Part shown: positions 16,797-26,390 of the stretch, in pieces | How positions within the stretch are numbered: position 1 is the stretch's first letter | Layout: every line of letters starts with the position of its first letter | Assembly (NCBI GenBank): GCA_018069465.1 | Contig: JAGPUW010000029.1 | Location: forward strand, 62,001 to 126,000 | DNA length: 64,000 bases | Direction: 5' to 3' | Origin: Gammaproteobacteria bacterium | Lineage (GTDB): Bacteria > Pseudomonadota > Gammaproteobacteria > Pseudomonadales > Porticoccaceae | Program-made: the position numbers and the translations under genes | The notes under the pieces: model-generated | What the model was told of the DNA's origin: nothing | Database searches by the model: none | The model's input: only the letters and a program-made list of their open reading frames with translations

Positions 16797-19700
16797 ATGC
16801 CAGGCAGCAAAATTCAACTGCGCCTCTTAGTACCCATGGTGGTGTTTCTCGCAGGCACTATTACCCTGGTATTTTCCGCTCTCTACAATTACCAGACGGC
16901 GGAACAACGCCTAATTAACGAGCGCACGGCTAGTACCGAGCAAGCACTGGGCCGGCTCAAGCGGGAAATTGAATACCGGGCCGCGCAGTCAGCGCCCCTC
17001 AGTCATACCCAGGACCTGTTGAGCGCTGCCAGTATCGACCAGAGCCTGGAGACCCTGGTGCTCTTTAACGCCTCTGGCCAGATTTTGGCTAATCGCGCTG
17101 TACCAAGTAGCGCCCCAACCGCTGGCAAGCCACCCTCTTTCACCGAAATAACGCAACTACTGGCCGCGCCCGCTCAACATCGAATAAGCCTTGCCAGTGA
17201 TGGCCAATCCTTACAGGCCTATATTGCTCTAAGCGGCCATTCGCCCACGGCACAACGGCCAGGCGACAAGCCCGCTCTACTCTTTGCATCCTACGATCTG
17301 AGCGCCGACAAAGCGGCCCTGTGGCAACAAATAAGCCGTGATTTTCAAATGACCTGGTTAATCACCATTCTCATTGTCCTGGCGCTGGCTTTTGTCCTTC
17401 AGCGTTTCATCACTCGGCCTCTGGTAAAGCTGGTCGAGTTTTCTCAAGACCTCGCCAATAACTATTCAGGCCAACAAAACCCCGGCCGTTATCTGGGTGA
17501 GATCGGCGCACTTAACCACGCACTGAATGCCATGAGCAGCAAGGTTGCCCGCACCGTCACCGACCTGAACACACAGCAGGAAAATCTCGAAGTCACCCTG
17601 CACTCCATTGGCGATGCCGTTATCACCACCGACACACAGGGACGGGTGACGCGCATGAACCCCGTCGCGGAGCAGCTCACCGGTTGGTACGCCTATGAGG
17701 CGCGCGGGCAAATGCTGACAAGTATTTTCCCCATCGTCGATGCCACGACTCGCGAGACCATTGCCAACCCCATCGACCGTGTCCTCAGCACAGATGACAC
17801 GGTCTACCTCGACAGCCATACCACTCTGCTTGCCAGAGATGGCAGCGAATACCAGATCGCCGATTCAGCGGCGCCGATTCGCAATGCTGATGAGCAAATT
17901 ATCGGCGTCATACTGGTCTTTAATGACGTCACTGAAGAGTATCAATTGCGCCAGGCGGCGAGGAATATACAGCGGCAAATAGAGGGCCTGTTCAACGACA
18001 TGCGGACCATGGCCGGCATTCTAGAACCCGATGGCAGCGTCATTTTCGTGAATAATACGCCCTTAAAACTCAATGGCATTAGCCTTGACGATGTGCTCGG
18101 CAAAAAAATTTGGGACTGCCCCTGGTTCTCCCAGTCACCGGCAGCACAACACGCGGTGCAGGCCTGCTGTATGCGTGCGGCTGCGGGAGAACAAGTCACC
18201 CAGGACATCGAGACTGACATTTCTCGAAAAGAACTTCTCTGGGCAGAGTTTAGCGTCCACCCCGTGGTCGACGAGCAGGGCGCGGTTATCCAGTTGCTCG
18301 CCGAGGGGCACGACATAAGCCCAAGAAAAACAGCGGAGGCAGAACTCAAGGCCTCGATGCAGCGCATTGAACTTTATCGACAGCAAACACCACTAGCGAC
18401 GATTGAATGGAATACCGACCTGCAGATCGAAAGCTGGAATGCAGCGGCCAGCAAACTGTTTGGCTACACCCAGCAGCAGGCAATAGGTACTGATGCGCAC
18501 ATTATCGTACCCGATTCGGCCATGGCCGAAATGAGCAGTCTTTGGGATAACATTATCCAGCGCCACGGCAGTGAGGTAAGCATTAGCCAAAACATCACAC
18601 AACAAGGCCACAGCATTCTTTGTGAATGGCACAACAGCGCCATTATTGACCCGGCTGGCCAGGTGGTTGGCATGGCCTCTCAGGTGCTGGATATCACTGC
18701 CGAACACGAAGCGAAATTAGCACTCATCAAAAAAGAACAGGAGCAGCGAGAAATACTCAGCACCCTCGCAGAGGGAATTATTACCATCGATGAGAATGGC
18801 AATGTACTGACTATCAATCCGGCAGCTGAAAAAATCTTTGGCTACACTAGCAAAGACATCTGTAATAAAGATCTCTCCACTATCATGCCCAATTTTGACA
18901 TCGATCAAATTGACCAATACCTGAGGCATCGGGTAAAAGCTGGCGCGCTACCCATCCTCGACGGGCTCCGCGAGACCATAGGCCGACGCAAGAACCACAC
19001 AACTTTTCCGCTGCAAATATCAGCCGCAGAGCTGCCACCGGCAGCCGCTGGCACGCGCCGCTTTATTGGCTCCTTTAAGGATCTCACGGAGACCAAGTTA
19101 CAGCACGAACACCTGCAGCGCACACAGAAGATGGACGCCCTGGGCAAAATTGTCGGTGGCGTCGCCCACGATTACAACAACATGCTCGGTGCTATTCTGG
19201 GTTATGCCGACTTAATGACTGCCAAATATGGGAATATTGAAGGCCTGAATAAATATATCGAGCAGATCACCCGGGCGGGCGAACGGGGTCGCGACCTCAC
19301 CACGCGCCTACTGGTCTTCTCTCGGCAGGAAAGCTCACAGCCCAAAGCCATCAACCTGCACGCCACCCTGGCATCACAAAGTGAACTACTGAGCAAATCC
19401 ATCACCGCTTTGATCAAGCTCGACTATCAGCTCTGTGACTCCCCCTGGTTAATCTTCATCGATCGGGACGAACTGGAAGAAACACTGCTCAATTTAGCCA
19501 TTAATGCCAAGCATGCCATGCCCAACGGTGGCGCCTTAACCTTATCGACACACAAGCGCCATCTTGACTTTGCCCAGGCCCGCTCCATAGGTCTTGCCGA
19601 GGGCGACTATATGCAGCTGAGTGTTGAAGATAGCGGCACCGGGGTCAGCAAAGAAATTGCCGATAAAATATTCGACCCCTTCTTCACCACCAACACTGAC

Positions 19701-20252
19701 GGCACGGGCCTGGGCTTAAGCCAGGCCTACGCCTTTATGGATCTCAGCGGCGGCACCATCCGCCTTGAAACAACGGCGGATAGCGGCGCCAAGTTCTCAC
19801 TCTATTTTCCGCGCCACGAGGGTGACCTTGCCCAGCAAACACCTCCGCGGGATAAACCCGCACCCCCACAGGCCAACGCTGAAAAAATTCTTATTGTCGA
19901 TGACGAGCCAGCACTGCGAGACGTGACTCAGGAAATACTCACGATGGCCGGCTACCAGGTCTTAATTGCCGACGATGGTGAAGAGGCCTTAACGATACTG
20001 GATAACGAAGCGGTCGACGTGCTGATCAGCGACATCATTATGCCGAAGATGAATGGCTATTCTCTGGCCAAGATCGTCAGCGAAAAATACCCCAATATAA
20101 AAATACAACTGGCCAGTGGCTACAGCGGCGAACAAGCCTTGCAGCAAGATCAGCCGCTCCTGCATAGCCGTATTTTGCGCAAACCCTTCCGCTCGGCAGA
20201 ATTACTCAACACTATCGCCACATTACTGGAAAGCAAGGGCAATGCCCGCTAA
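16797..20252 (+). CDS. Hybrid sensor histidine kinase with four PAS domains
   Basis: A 1151-residue inner-membrane kinase. A helix at about 10-30, a periplasmic region, a second helix (about 184-203) and a HAMP linker come first. Four PAS domains follow (about 258-385, 395-515, 520-645 and 648-770). The H-box VGGVAHDYNN carries the phospho-accepting His at 791, and the ATPase domain spans about 880-1010 (VEDSGTG, DGTGLGLS). A C-terminal receiver has its Asp at 1079 (ISDIIMP) and LRKPF further on. The HDYNN form of the H-box is typical of PAS-hybrid kinases. Its last 11 bases overlap the next gene, a receiver-EAL protein, which is therefore the likely phosphorelay target. The stimulus is unknown; PAS number suggests redox or small-molecule sensing. 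Confidence 0.93.
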   Translation: MPGSKIQLRLLVPMVVFLAGTITLVFSALYNYQTAEQRLINERTASTEQALGRLKREIEYRAAQSAPLSHTQDLLSAASIDQSLETLVLFNASGQILANRAVPSSAPTAGKPPSFTEITQLLAAPAQHRISLASDGQSLQAYIALSGHSPTAQRPGDKPALLFASYDLSADKAALWQQISRDFQMTWLITILIVLALAFVLQRFITRPLVKLVEFSQDLANNYSGQQNPGRYLGEIGALNHALNAMSSKVARTVTDLNTQQENLEVTLHSIGDAVITTDTQGRVTRMNPVAEQLTGWYAYEARGQMLTSIFPIVDATTRETIANPIDRVLSTDDTVYLDSHTTLLARDGSEYQIADSAAPIRNADEQIIGVILVFNDVTEEYQLRQAARNIQRQIEGLFNDMRTMAGILEPDGSVIFVNNTPLKLNGISLDDVLGKKIWDCPWFSQSPAAQHAVQACCMRAAAGEQVTQDIETDISRKELLWAEFSVHPVVDEQGAVIQLLAEGHDISPRKTAEAELKASMQRIELYRQQTPLATIEWNTDLQIESWNAAASKLFGYTQQQAIGTDAHIIVPDSAMAEMSSLWDNIIQRHGSEVSISQNITQQGHSILCEWHNSAIIDPAGQVVGMASQVLDITAEHEAKLALIKKEQEQREILSTLAEGIITIDENGNVLTINPAAEKIFGYTSKDICNKDLSTIMPNFDIDQIDQYLRHRVKAGALPILDGLRETIGRRKNHTTFPLQISAAELPPAAAGTRRFIGSFKDLTETKLQHEHLQRTQKMDALGKIVGGVAHDYNNMLGAILGYADLMTAKYGNIEGLNKYIEQITRAGERGRDLTTRLLVFSRQESSQPKAINLHATLASQSELLSKSITALIKLDYQLCDSPWLIFIDRDELEETLLNLAINAKHAMPNGGALTLSTHKRHLDFAQARSIGLAEGDYMQLSVEDSGTGVSKEIADKIFDPFFTTNTDGTGLGLSQAYAFMDLSGGTIRLETTADSGAKFSLYFPRHEGDLAQQTPPRDKPAPPQANAEKILIVDDEPALRDVTQEILTMAGYQVLIADDGEEALTILDNEAVDVLISDIIMPKMNGYSLAKIVSEKYPNIKIQLASGYSGEQALQQDQPLLHSRILRKPFRSAELLNTIATLLESKGNAR

Positions 20253-21915
20253 AACGGCCAGCGAAACCTGGCCATTGGCACCCGGTTTCAATACCGGGCT
20301 AGCCGCCATTGATGCTGAACGGCAACAACTTCTGCAACTCATTTACCAGGCTCATCGACTTGCTGAACAGGGCGCGAGTACCAGCTCGTTACTGCAGCAA
20401 GCTCGGGATCTTATTGTTTGCACCGCCGCCTACTTTAGGCGTGAAGAAATGATTATGCAGGCCCTCAAACACCCCACCCTTGAAGCCACCCTTGTGGCCC
20501 AGGGAAAAATCATACAGAACTTACAGCAGGATTTTAATAGCCGCGCCTTTAACAGGGAGTCCATCGGCGAATTTATTATTTTCCTGAAAGACTGTCTGAT
20601 CGCACATATCATCAATGCCAATAAAAACCTCGCGGCGCTCGACAGCGCCTTGAACCATAAAATTGTAGACCTTCTGTCCAGCGCCGAGCCCCTGAACAGC
20701 AGCCACTGCGTTGATATTTATATCGTCGATGACGAACAACAGCATGTCGACCTGATGGTGGAAATAACCAGTATCGCCGGCTTGGCGGCAACGGGTTTTA
20801 CGTCGGGGAAGCTTTTCATCGAGCAGCCTATTGCCAACACCGACATTATCTTGCTCGACTTAAATATGCCCGACATGGATGGCATCGAGGTGATGCGCAC
20901 CCTCTACAACAAGGGCTGTACACCCATTTATATTCTGGTCAGCGGTTTTGATGAGCGCGTATTACACTCGGTCAAACAGTTTGCCGATACCAAAAATATT
21001 ATTGTGGCGAAAAAACTCAGCAAACCCATTAATACAAAAGAATTTATCCACTACATAAGCCAGCTACATATTGAAACTCGGCTACAGTTGAGCAAAAGTC
21101 ACACACCGCAAAAACAAACAATAAACATCAAAGAAAAGCTTTCTCTCGAGCAACTAAAAACGGCCATTCGCGACAGGCAGCTCGTCCTTTTCTACCAGCC
21201 AAAACTGGATCTCAAGAGCAGGAAAACCTCCGGCTTCGAGGCCCTGGTTAGACTCCAGCACCCTGAACTTGGCCTTATATTCCCCGATCAGTTTATTGCC
21301 ATGGCCGAAGAAAATAATTTAATTTCAGAGTTGACCTACGAGGTTTTCCGGCTCGCCACCGAAGACTATGTAACGTTTCGCGAGGCGGGAATTAAACCGA
21401 ATATTTCGATTAATATTTCTGCTCAGGACTTACTCGACCTGTCGATGCCCGAACGCTTTGCCGCACTGGCCAAGGCACAGCACATCCCCCTCGAAGTTAT
21501 CACCATAGAACTCACTGAAACAGCCATATTACAATCGGTATCCGACTCTCTCGACATATTGAACCGACTGAGAATGAAGGGCTTCTCCCTGTCAATCGAC
21601 GACTTTGGCACCGGTTATTCGTCACTGGTGCAGCTTTACCAGGCACCTTTTACCGAGCTAAAAATCGACCAGCATTTTGTGATGAAAATGCTGGAAGATG
21701 ACGAGGCCCTGTCCATTGTAAAAATCTGTATTTTATTAGCCAAAGAGCTGAACATGACATCCGTCGCCGAAGGGATAGAAAGCCAGGAAATCTGGGATAA
21801 ACTAGCGCAATTGGGTTGCGATCTGGCCCAGGGCTATCTTATTTCAAAGCCTGTTCCCGTCGACGTATGCTGTCGTTGGGTCGCCGAAAACCAGCCCGCC
21901 CAATCATTCGGCTAA
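20242..21915 (+). CDS. Degenerate hemerythrin-receiver-EAL response regulator
   Basis: The ATG at 20242 overlaps the kinase stop by 11 bases; the open frame upstream lies inside the kinase gene. The 557-residue product has a hemerythrin-like four-helix region (about 10-145), a receiver with Asp at 206 (LLDLNMPD) and an EAL domain (from about 310). The EAL motifs are complete: EAL at 333, Asn in NISA, ELTET, DDFGTGYSSL, LKID, AEGIE and QGY. It is predicted to be an active c-di-GMP phosphodiesterase. In the hemerythrin region the normal iron ligands are mostly replaced: DERQ-like DAERQQ instead of DxxHxx, AYF instead of HF, and no paired His later. Five of seven ligands appear lost. Confidence 0.9.
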   Translation: MPAKTASETWPLAPGFNTGLAAIDAERQQLLQLIYQAHRLAEQGASTSSLLQQARDLIVCTAAYFRREEMIMQALKHPTLEATLVAQGKIIQNLQQDFNSRAFNRESIGEFIIFLKDCLIAHIINANKNLAALDSALNHKIVDLLSSAEPLNSSHCVDIYIVDDEQQHVDLMVEITSIAGLAATGFTSGKLFIEQPIANTDIILLDLNMPDMDGIEVMRTLYNKGCTPIYILVSGFDERVLHSVKQFADTKNIIVAKKLSKPINTKEFIHYISQLHIETRLQLSKSHTPQKQTINIKEKLSLEQLKTAIRDRQLVLFYQPKLDLKSRKTSGFEALVRLQHPELGLIFPDQFIAMAEENNLISELTYEVFRLATEDYVTFREAGIKPNISINISAQDLLDLSMPERFAALAKAQHIPLEVITIELTETAILQSVSDSLDILNRLRMKGFSLSIDDFGTGYSSLVQLYQAPFTELKIDQHFVMKMLEDDEALSIVKICILLAKELNMTSVAEGIESQEIWDKLAQLGCDLAQGYLISKPVPVDVCCRWVAENQPAQSFG

Positions 21916-21977
21916 ACACTCAACTAAGCACTCGACGACCCAGTACTCGCCTGGCAATATATTTTGCAAGCGACCCC

Positions 21978-22826
21978 TCAAGCCGTGCCGAGCAGCTCAC
22001 TATAGCCCTGGCGATAAGTGGGGTAACGCAGTGCATAACCAAGAGCCAATAATTTGCGATTACTGCAGCGCTTGTTGCTGTTTTTATGCGTCGAGTCACC
22101 AAGCTTTGCCGGCGGCCGGCAGTCCATAGTCTGGCTCAGCCACAGGGCAACTTCGGCCAGGGGCGCGGGGGCGCTATCGCTGGCTAAATAAAGTTTTTCT
22201 AAGGGTTTGGCCGCCACACGCCTGGCGATTAAAAAGCACAAAATGCCGACGCAATCCGCCTCGTGAATACGATTGGTGTAATAGGGCGGATCGTCTTGTA
22301 CTGGCACACCGTCGCGCACGCGCCGCAGCAAGCTTTCGCGACCCGGACCATAAATACCGCTAAAACGCAGCACCGTGCTCTTGTCACTGTGAGCCCACAA
22401 ATCTTGCTCTGCCTCCAATAACGCCCGGCCATTAAAACAGCTCGCCTGGGCTGGAGAATCTTCATCCACCCACTCGCCGCTGCACTGAGCATAAACACTC
22501 GTCGATGAGACCAGCAGCCAGTGCGGCTCGACGCCCGCGCTGGCAAAGTGGCCTAGTACGTTTTGCAAACCCCTGTGGTAGAGCTGGCGATAAGCATTTT
22601 CATTACGCTGCGCTGGGGCGAGCAAAACGACCACCTGATCCACATCCACCGGCAACTTATCCATCGCTGATTGAAGAGTGATATCCGCCACAATGACGTC
22701 CAGGCCCGGAACCAATGCTGGCGGGGCACTACGCTTGATCGCGACAACACGGTGCCCGGCAGTGAGTAATTGCTGTGCCAGTTTACGACCGAGCCCGCCA
22801 CAGCCTAGCAACAAGATTCTAGCCAT
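21978..22826 (-). CDS. NAD(P)-binding SDR-family epimerase/reductase
   Basis: A 282-residue atypical short-chain dehydrogenase of the YeeZ-like (SDR_a5) type. It begins with the nucleotide-binding motif LLLGCGGLGRKLA. It continues with VVLLAPAQRNE, a SSTSVYAQ stretch, VLRFSGIYGPGRES and the C-terminal DSAPAPLAEVALWL, all common in this family. Such proteins resemble nucleotide-sugar epimerases, but the usual YxxxK is not clearly kept, so catalysis is uncertain. The ATG lies 8 bases inside the end of the upstream DUF2238 gene on the same strand, so the two are coupled. The substrate is unknown. Confidence 0.82.
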   Translation of the reverse strand: MARILLLGCGGLGRKLAQQLLTAGHRVVAIKRSAPPALVPGLDVIVADITLQSAMDKLPVDVDQVVVLLAPAQRNENAYRQLYHRGLQNVLGHFASAGVEPHWLLVSSTSVYAQCSGEWVDEDSPAQASCFNGRALLEAEQDLWAHSDKSTVLRFSGIYGPGRESLLRRVRDGVPVQDDPPYYTNRIHEADCVGILCFLIARRVAAKPLEKLYLASDSAPAPLAEVALWLSQTMDCRPPAKLGDSTHKNSNKRCSNRKLLALGYALRYPTYRQGYSELLGTA

Positions 22827-23445
22827 TGGAGGAAGAGGGGGTGAGACGCCGTATTTGACGATCCTGCCATCGGCCCAGTGACAATTGAGCCGCCACGGCC
22901 CCTATCAGCGCGATGAACATATCCCACTGGGCGTCCCAGACATCGCCCTGCACACCGAGAAAGTCGATGGATCCATCACCGGCAAACACGGCGGTCCACC
23001 ACTCGATCAGCTCGTAAAAGGCACTGAAGGCGAGACAAAAACACAGCACTAAAAAAAATAACCAGCGGCCCTTTTTGACGATTTGCCGACGCAAAAATAA
23101 TTCGCGCGCCACCAGAGCGGGTACAAAACCCTGAGCAAGATGGCCGAGACGGTCGTAATTATTGCGGGAAAAATCAAACCAGTCCTGCATCCAGAAACCC
23201 AGTGGCACCCGCGCATACGTATAGTGGGCACCGACCAGCAAGAGCGCGGCATGGGCAAAAAGCAGATAGTAAACCAGGCGGGTGAGCGGGAATTTTTTAC
23301 GGCTCAGCGCTAAAATGGGCAGACCAATAAACACCGGCAAAGATTCAAGCCACCAGGTTAGTCGGTCATAGGGTGAGAACCAGGACCAGATCACCACCCC
23401 GCACAACAGTGTGCAAAGTGCCCACAACTCCCCTCTATTGGCCAC
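22819..23445 (-). CDS. DUF2238 (YjdF-like) membrane protein
   Basis: A 208-residue integral membrane protein with about six hydrophobic segments. The signature stretch YDRLGHLAQGFVPAL, followed by AFYELIEWW and DVWDAQWDM, marks the DUF2238/YjdF family. The conserved Asp, His and Glu residues in these segments lie at membrane borders and could form a metal or catalytic site (inference). The function is unknown in the family. The stop overlaps the downstream SDR gene by 8 bases. A 15-bp tandem repeat lies just upstream of its start. Confidence 0.87.
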   Translation of the reverse strand: MANRGELWALCTLLCGVVIWSWFSPYDRLTWWLESLPVFIGLPILALSRKKFPLTRLVYYLLFAHAALLLVGAHYTYARVPLGFWMQDWFDFSRNNYDRLGHLAQGFVPALVARELFLRRQIVKKGRWLFFLVLCFCLAFSAFYELIEWWTAVFAGDGSIDFLGVQGDVWDAQWDMFIALIGAVAAQLSLGRWQDRQIRRLTPSSSNG

Positions 23446-23460
23446 TGATTATTTGCCACA

Positions 23461-23505
23461 CAATGTTTTGTCGCCCAATGTTTTGTCACCCCATGTTTTG
23501 CCACG
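23461..23505. repeat. Three-copy 15-bp tandem repeat
   Basis: Units CAATGTTTTGTCGCC, CAATGTTTTGTCACC and CCATGTTTTGCCACG occupy 23461-23475, 23476-23490 and 23491-23505. They fill most of the gap between the Mpl stop and the DUF2238 start, 16 bases upstream of the latter. Confidence 0.92.
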
Positions 23506-23538
23506 AATAGTCTGCGCCATTATTTTAATGGGCCGTTC

Positions 23539-24969
23539 TCAGCTCGACGTGCTCTCAGCCTGTAAGTACTCATACAAGCGATGGTGAAAACCACCAAAGC
23601 CGCCGTTGCTCATAATCAGCACGTGGCAGGCCTCGCCTTTCATTGCCTGCGCCGCCAGAGCCGTTTGTTCAATCAGCTTTTGCAGGTCGTCTACAACTAT
23701 GTTGCTGTCATCCCCCTCCACGCTTTTATCGAGAGACCAGGCCATGCCGGCGTTCTGATACCAGAACACTTGATCAGCCTGGGCCACCGCCTTTATCAAT
23801 TCGGTTTTGTGTACACCCAGCTTCATGGTGTTGGAGCGCGGCTCAACCACGGCGATAATTTTCTCGTCGCCGACTTTTTTGCGCAGACCGTCCAGCGTGG
23901 TGGCAATGGCCGTGGGGTGATGGGCGAAATCATCGTAAATACGAATATTGTCGACCTGCCCCAAACACTCCATACGCCGCTTAACACCTTCAAAAGCGCT
24001 GAGGGCCTGACAGGCTTGAGACAAACTCACACCCACATGATTGGCCGCTGCGATGGCCGCCAGGGCATTGTTAACATTGTGCAGCCCACTTTGCTGCCAT
24101 CTCACCTCGTAGCCACCCTCGCATTCACCGCGTTGATCTTTCTGGGTATTGCACACGGTAAACACACTGCCATCCGCGGCATCGATTTCTACCTGCCACT
24201 GGCCCTGCTCACCCGTTGTCTGCACCGGGCTCCAGACATATTTTTTGCCGGCACTGTAGCGCCTGTCAAACTGTCCGCTCAGGGTGTCGCTGATATTGTT
24301 GTCGCTGTGGGGATGAATAATCAGGCCATCATCGGCGATGGTTCTCACCAGGTGATGAAATTGCAGTTGTATATCGTGCAAGTTTTCGAAAATATCCGCG
24401 TGGTCGAATTCGAGATTATTCAACACCGCCGTGCGGGGGCGGTAGTGAACAAACTTTGAGCGCTTATCAAAAAAGGCCGTGTCGTATTCATCGGCCTCGA
24501 CAACAAAATACTTAGCACCGCCGAGTCGTGCCGAGACATCAAAATTATTCGGCACACCGCCGATTAAAAACCCCGGCTCCAGCCCTGCGTATTCGAGTAT
24601 CCAGGCCAGCATACTGGAGGTTGTCGTTTTGCCATGGGTACCGGCGACAGCCAGCACCCACTTGCCCTGCAAAAAATGCTCCCCCAGCCACTGTGGCCCC
24701 GAGGTATAGGGCAACTGCTCACGCAGCATATATTCAACACAGGGATTATCCCGCGACAGGGCATTGCCCACCACCACCAAATCGGGGGCCGGCTGTAACT
24801 GTGCCGGATCATAGCCCTGAGTTAATTCAATACCGGCGTGTTCAAGCTGTTCACTCATCGGCGGATAGACATTGGCATCACAGCCCGACACCCGGTGGCC
24901 ATCGGCTTTTGCCAGCTGCGCCAGGCTACCCATGAAGGTTCCGCAGATTCCTAAGATGTGAATATGCAT
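23539..24969 (-). CDS. mpl: UDP-N-acetylmuramate:L-Ala-gamma-D-Glu-meso-DAP ligase
   Basis: A 476-residue cytosolic Mur-ligase-family enzyme of peptidoglycan recycling. It joins the recovered tripeptide L-Ala-gamma-D-Glu-meso-DAP to UDP-MurNAc using ATP, by-passing MurC-MurD-MurE. Evidence: HILGICGTFMG at the start, the ATP loop GTHGKTTTSSML (about 113-124), VEADEYDTAFFDKRSKF, LNNLEFDHADIF, DDFAHHPTAI and MSNGGFGG near the end, all typical of Mpl rather than MurC. The ATG at 24969 is preferred over the TTG one codon earlier. It is divergent from the phosphofructokinase gene. Confidence 0.95.
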   Translation of the reverse strand: MHIHILGICGTFMGSLAQLAKADGHRVSGCDANVYPPMSEQLEHAGIELTQGYDPAQLQPAPDLVVVGNALSRDNPCVEYMLREQLPYTSGPQWLGEHFLQGKWVLAVAGTHGKTTTSSMLAWILEYAGLEPGFLIGGVPNNFDVSARLGGAKYFVVEADEYDTAFFDKRSKFVHYRPRTAVLNNLEFDHADIFENLHDIQLQFHHLVRTIADDGLIIHPHSDNNISDTLSGQFDRRYSAGKKYVWSPVQTTGEQGQWQVEIDAADGSVFTVCNTQKDQRGECEGGYEVRWQQSGLHNVNNALAAIAAANHVGVSLSQACQALSAFEGVKRRMECLGQVDNIRIYDDFAHHPTAIATTLDGLRKKVGDEKIIAVVEPRSNTMKLGVHKTELIKAVAQADQVFWYQNAGMAWSLDKSVEGDDSNIVVDDLQKLIEQTALAAQAMKGEACHVLIMSNGGFGGFHHRLYEYLQAESTSS

Positions 24970-25094
24970 CAATTAATGATTCTCTGATAAGTGGTGATAA
25001 TTATCACACCACAGGTGCCTAACTGCCATGCATTTAAAGGACTAATCCCGTATGATTCGCACATTTTTTGCGACCTCACTTTTGCGGGAACTTT

Positions 25095-26357
25095 ATGGCC
25101 AAGAGAAATGCTTTTTACGCACAGTCTGGTGGTGTTACGGCAGTCATTAATGCCAGTGCCTGCGGCGTCATTGAAACAGCCCGCGCCAACCGCGACAAAA
25201 TTGGCAAAGTTTATGCCGGGCGCAACGGTATTATCGGCGCCCTGCGCGAAGAGCTGATCGACACCAGCAAAGAAACACCGCGCACCGTTGCCGCACTCAA
25301 GCACACGCCATCCGGCGCCTTTGGCTCCTGCCGTCACAAGCTGAAAAGCTTCGACGACAACCCGGCCGAATATGAGCGCCTGATTGAAGTCTTTAAAGCC
25401 CACAACATCGGCTACTTCTTTTATAACGGCGGTGGTGACTCCGCTGACACCTGCCTGAAAGTGTCACAGCTCGCCGAAAAAATGGGCTACCCCATTCAGG
25501 CCATCCACATTCCCAAGACTGTCGACAACGACCTGCCTTTTACCGACAACTGCCCGGGCTTTGGTTCCGTTGCAAAATACGTTGCTGTTTCAACCCGTGA
25601 GGCCAGCCTCGATGTCGCCTCCATGTGCGAAAGCTCCACCAAGGTGTTTATTCTCGAAGTGATGGGCCGCCACGCTGGCTGGATAGCCGCTGCCGGTGGT
25701 CTCGCCGCCGATCAAGCTGGCGACCCACCGCATATTATTCTATTTCCTGAAATCGCTTTTAATCGAGAAAAATTCCTTAAAAAAGTCGCCCAAACCGTCA
25801 AGAAAAATGGCTACTGCGTCATCGTCGCCTCCGAGGGTGCCCACTATAAGGATGGCACCTTAATCGCCGATGCCGGCAATACCGATGCCTTCGGCCACAA
25901 ACAGTTGGGCGGTGTTGCACCGACCCTGGCAACGATGATTAAAAGCGAGCTAGGCCTGAAATATCACTGGGCACTGGCCGACTATCTACAGCGCTCCGCT
26001 CGACACATCGCCTCCTCCACCGACGTTGAGCAAGCTTACGCCGTGGGCAAGGCCGCTGTTGAATTTGCCCTCGCAGGCAAAAATGCCGTGATGGTGAGTA
26101 TCGAGCGCGGCAAGGGCAAACGCTATAGCTGGAGTCTCGGTGAAGCACCCCTGGACAAAATTGCCAATGTTGAAAAAATGATGCCCCGCTCTTTTATCAG
26201 CCGCGATGGCTTTGGCATTACCGATGCCGCACGTGCCTATCTGGCACCGCTAATCCAGGGCGAAGACTACCCGCCCTATAAAAACGGCGTACCAGTTTAT
26301 GCGCGTACTAAAAATATTTTGATCGCAAAGAAATTAAAAGCCAGCTTTACAATTTAA
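25095..26357 (+). CDS. pfp: 6-phosphofructokinase, pyrophosphate-dependent type
   Basis: A 420-residue phosphofructokinase; the ATG at 25095 has GCGGGAA upstream and is chosen over an upstream in-frame codon. The family motifs are clear: AQSGGVTAVINAS, YNGGGDSADT, PKTVDNDLPFTDNCPGFGS and EVMGRHAGW. Two positions predict PPi as the phosphate donor: Asp in GGGDS, where ATP enzymes have Gly, and Lys in PKTVDND, where ATP enzymes have PGTIDND. It would convert fructose-6-phosphate and PPi to fructose-1,6-bisphosphate, reversibly, so it can run in glycolysis or gluconeogenesis. PPi use is inferred from motifs, not proven. Confidence 0.92.
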   Translation: MAKRNAFYAQSGGVTAVINASACGVIETARANRDKIGKVYAGRNGIIGALREELIDTSKETPRTVAALKHTPSGAFGSCRHKLKSFDDNPAEYERLIEVFKAHNIGYFFYNGGGDSADTCLKVSQLAEKMGYPIQAIHIPKTVDNDLPFTDNCPGFGSVAKYVAVSTREASLDVASMCESSTKVFILEVMGRHAGWIAAAGGLAADQAGDPPHIILFPEIAFNREKFLKKVAQTVKKNGYCVIVASEGAHYKDGTLIADAGNTDAFGHKQLGGVAPTLATMIKSELGLKYHWALADYLQRSARHIASSTDVEQAYAVGKAAVEFALAGKNAVMVSIERGKGKRYSWSLGEAPLDKIANVEKMMPRSFISRDGFGITDAARAYLAPLIQGEDYPPYKNGVPVYARTKNILIAKKLKASFTI

Positions 26358-26390
26358 CGCAGGCCTTTGCTTTCGCGCCATTATTTATTT

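Noticed and set aside
23581-24459. Open frame of 292 codons opposite mpl
   Set aside because: It lies antisense within a clear Mur-ligase gene, with no ribosome site or family pattern.
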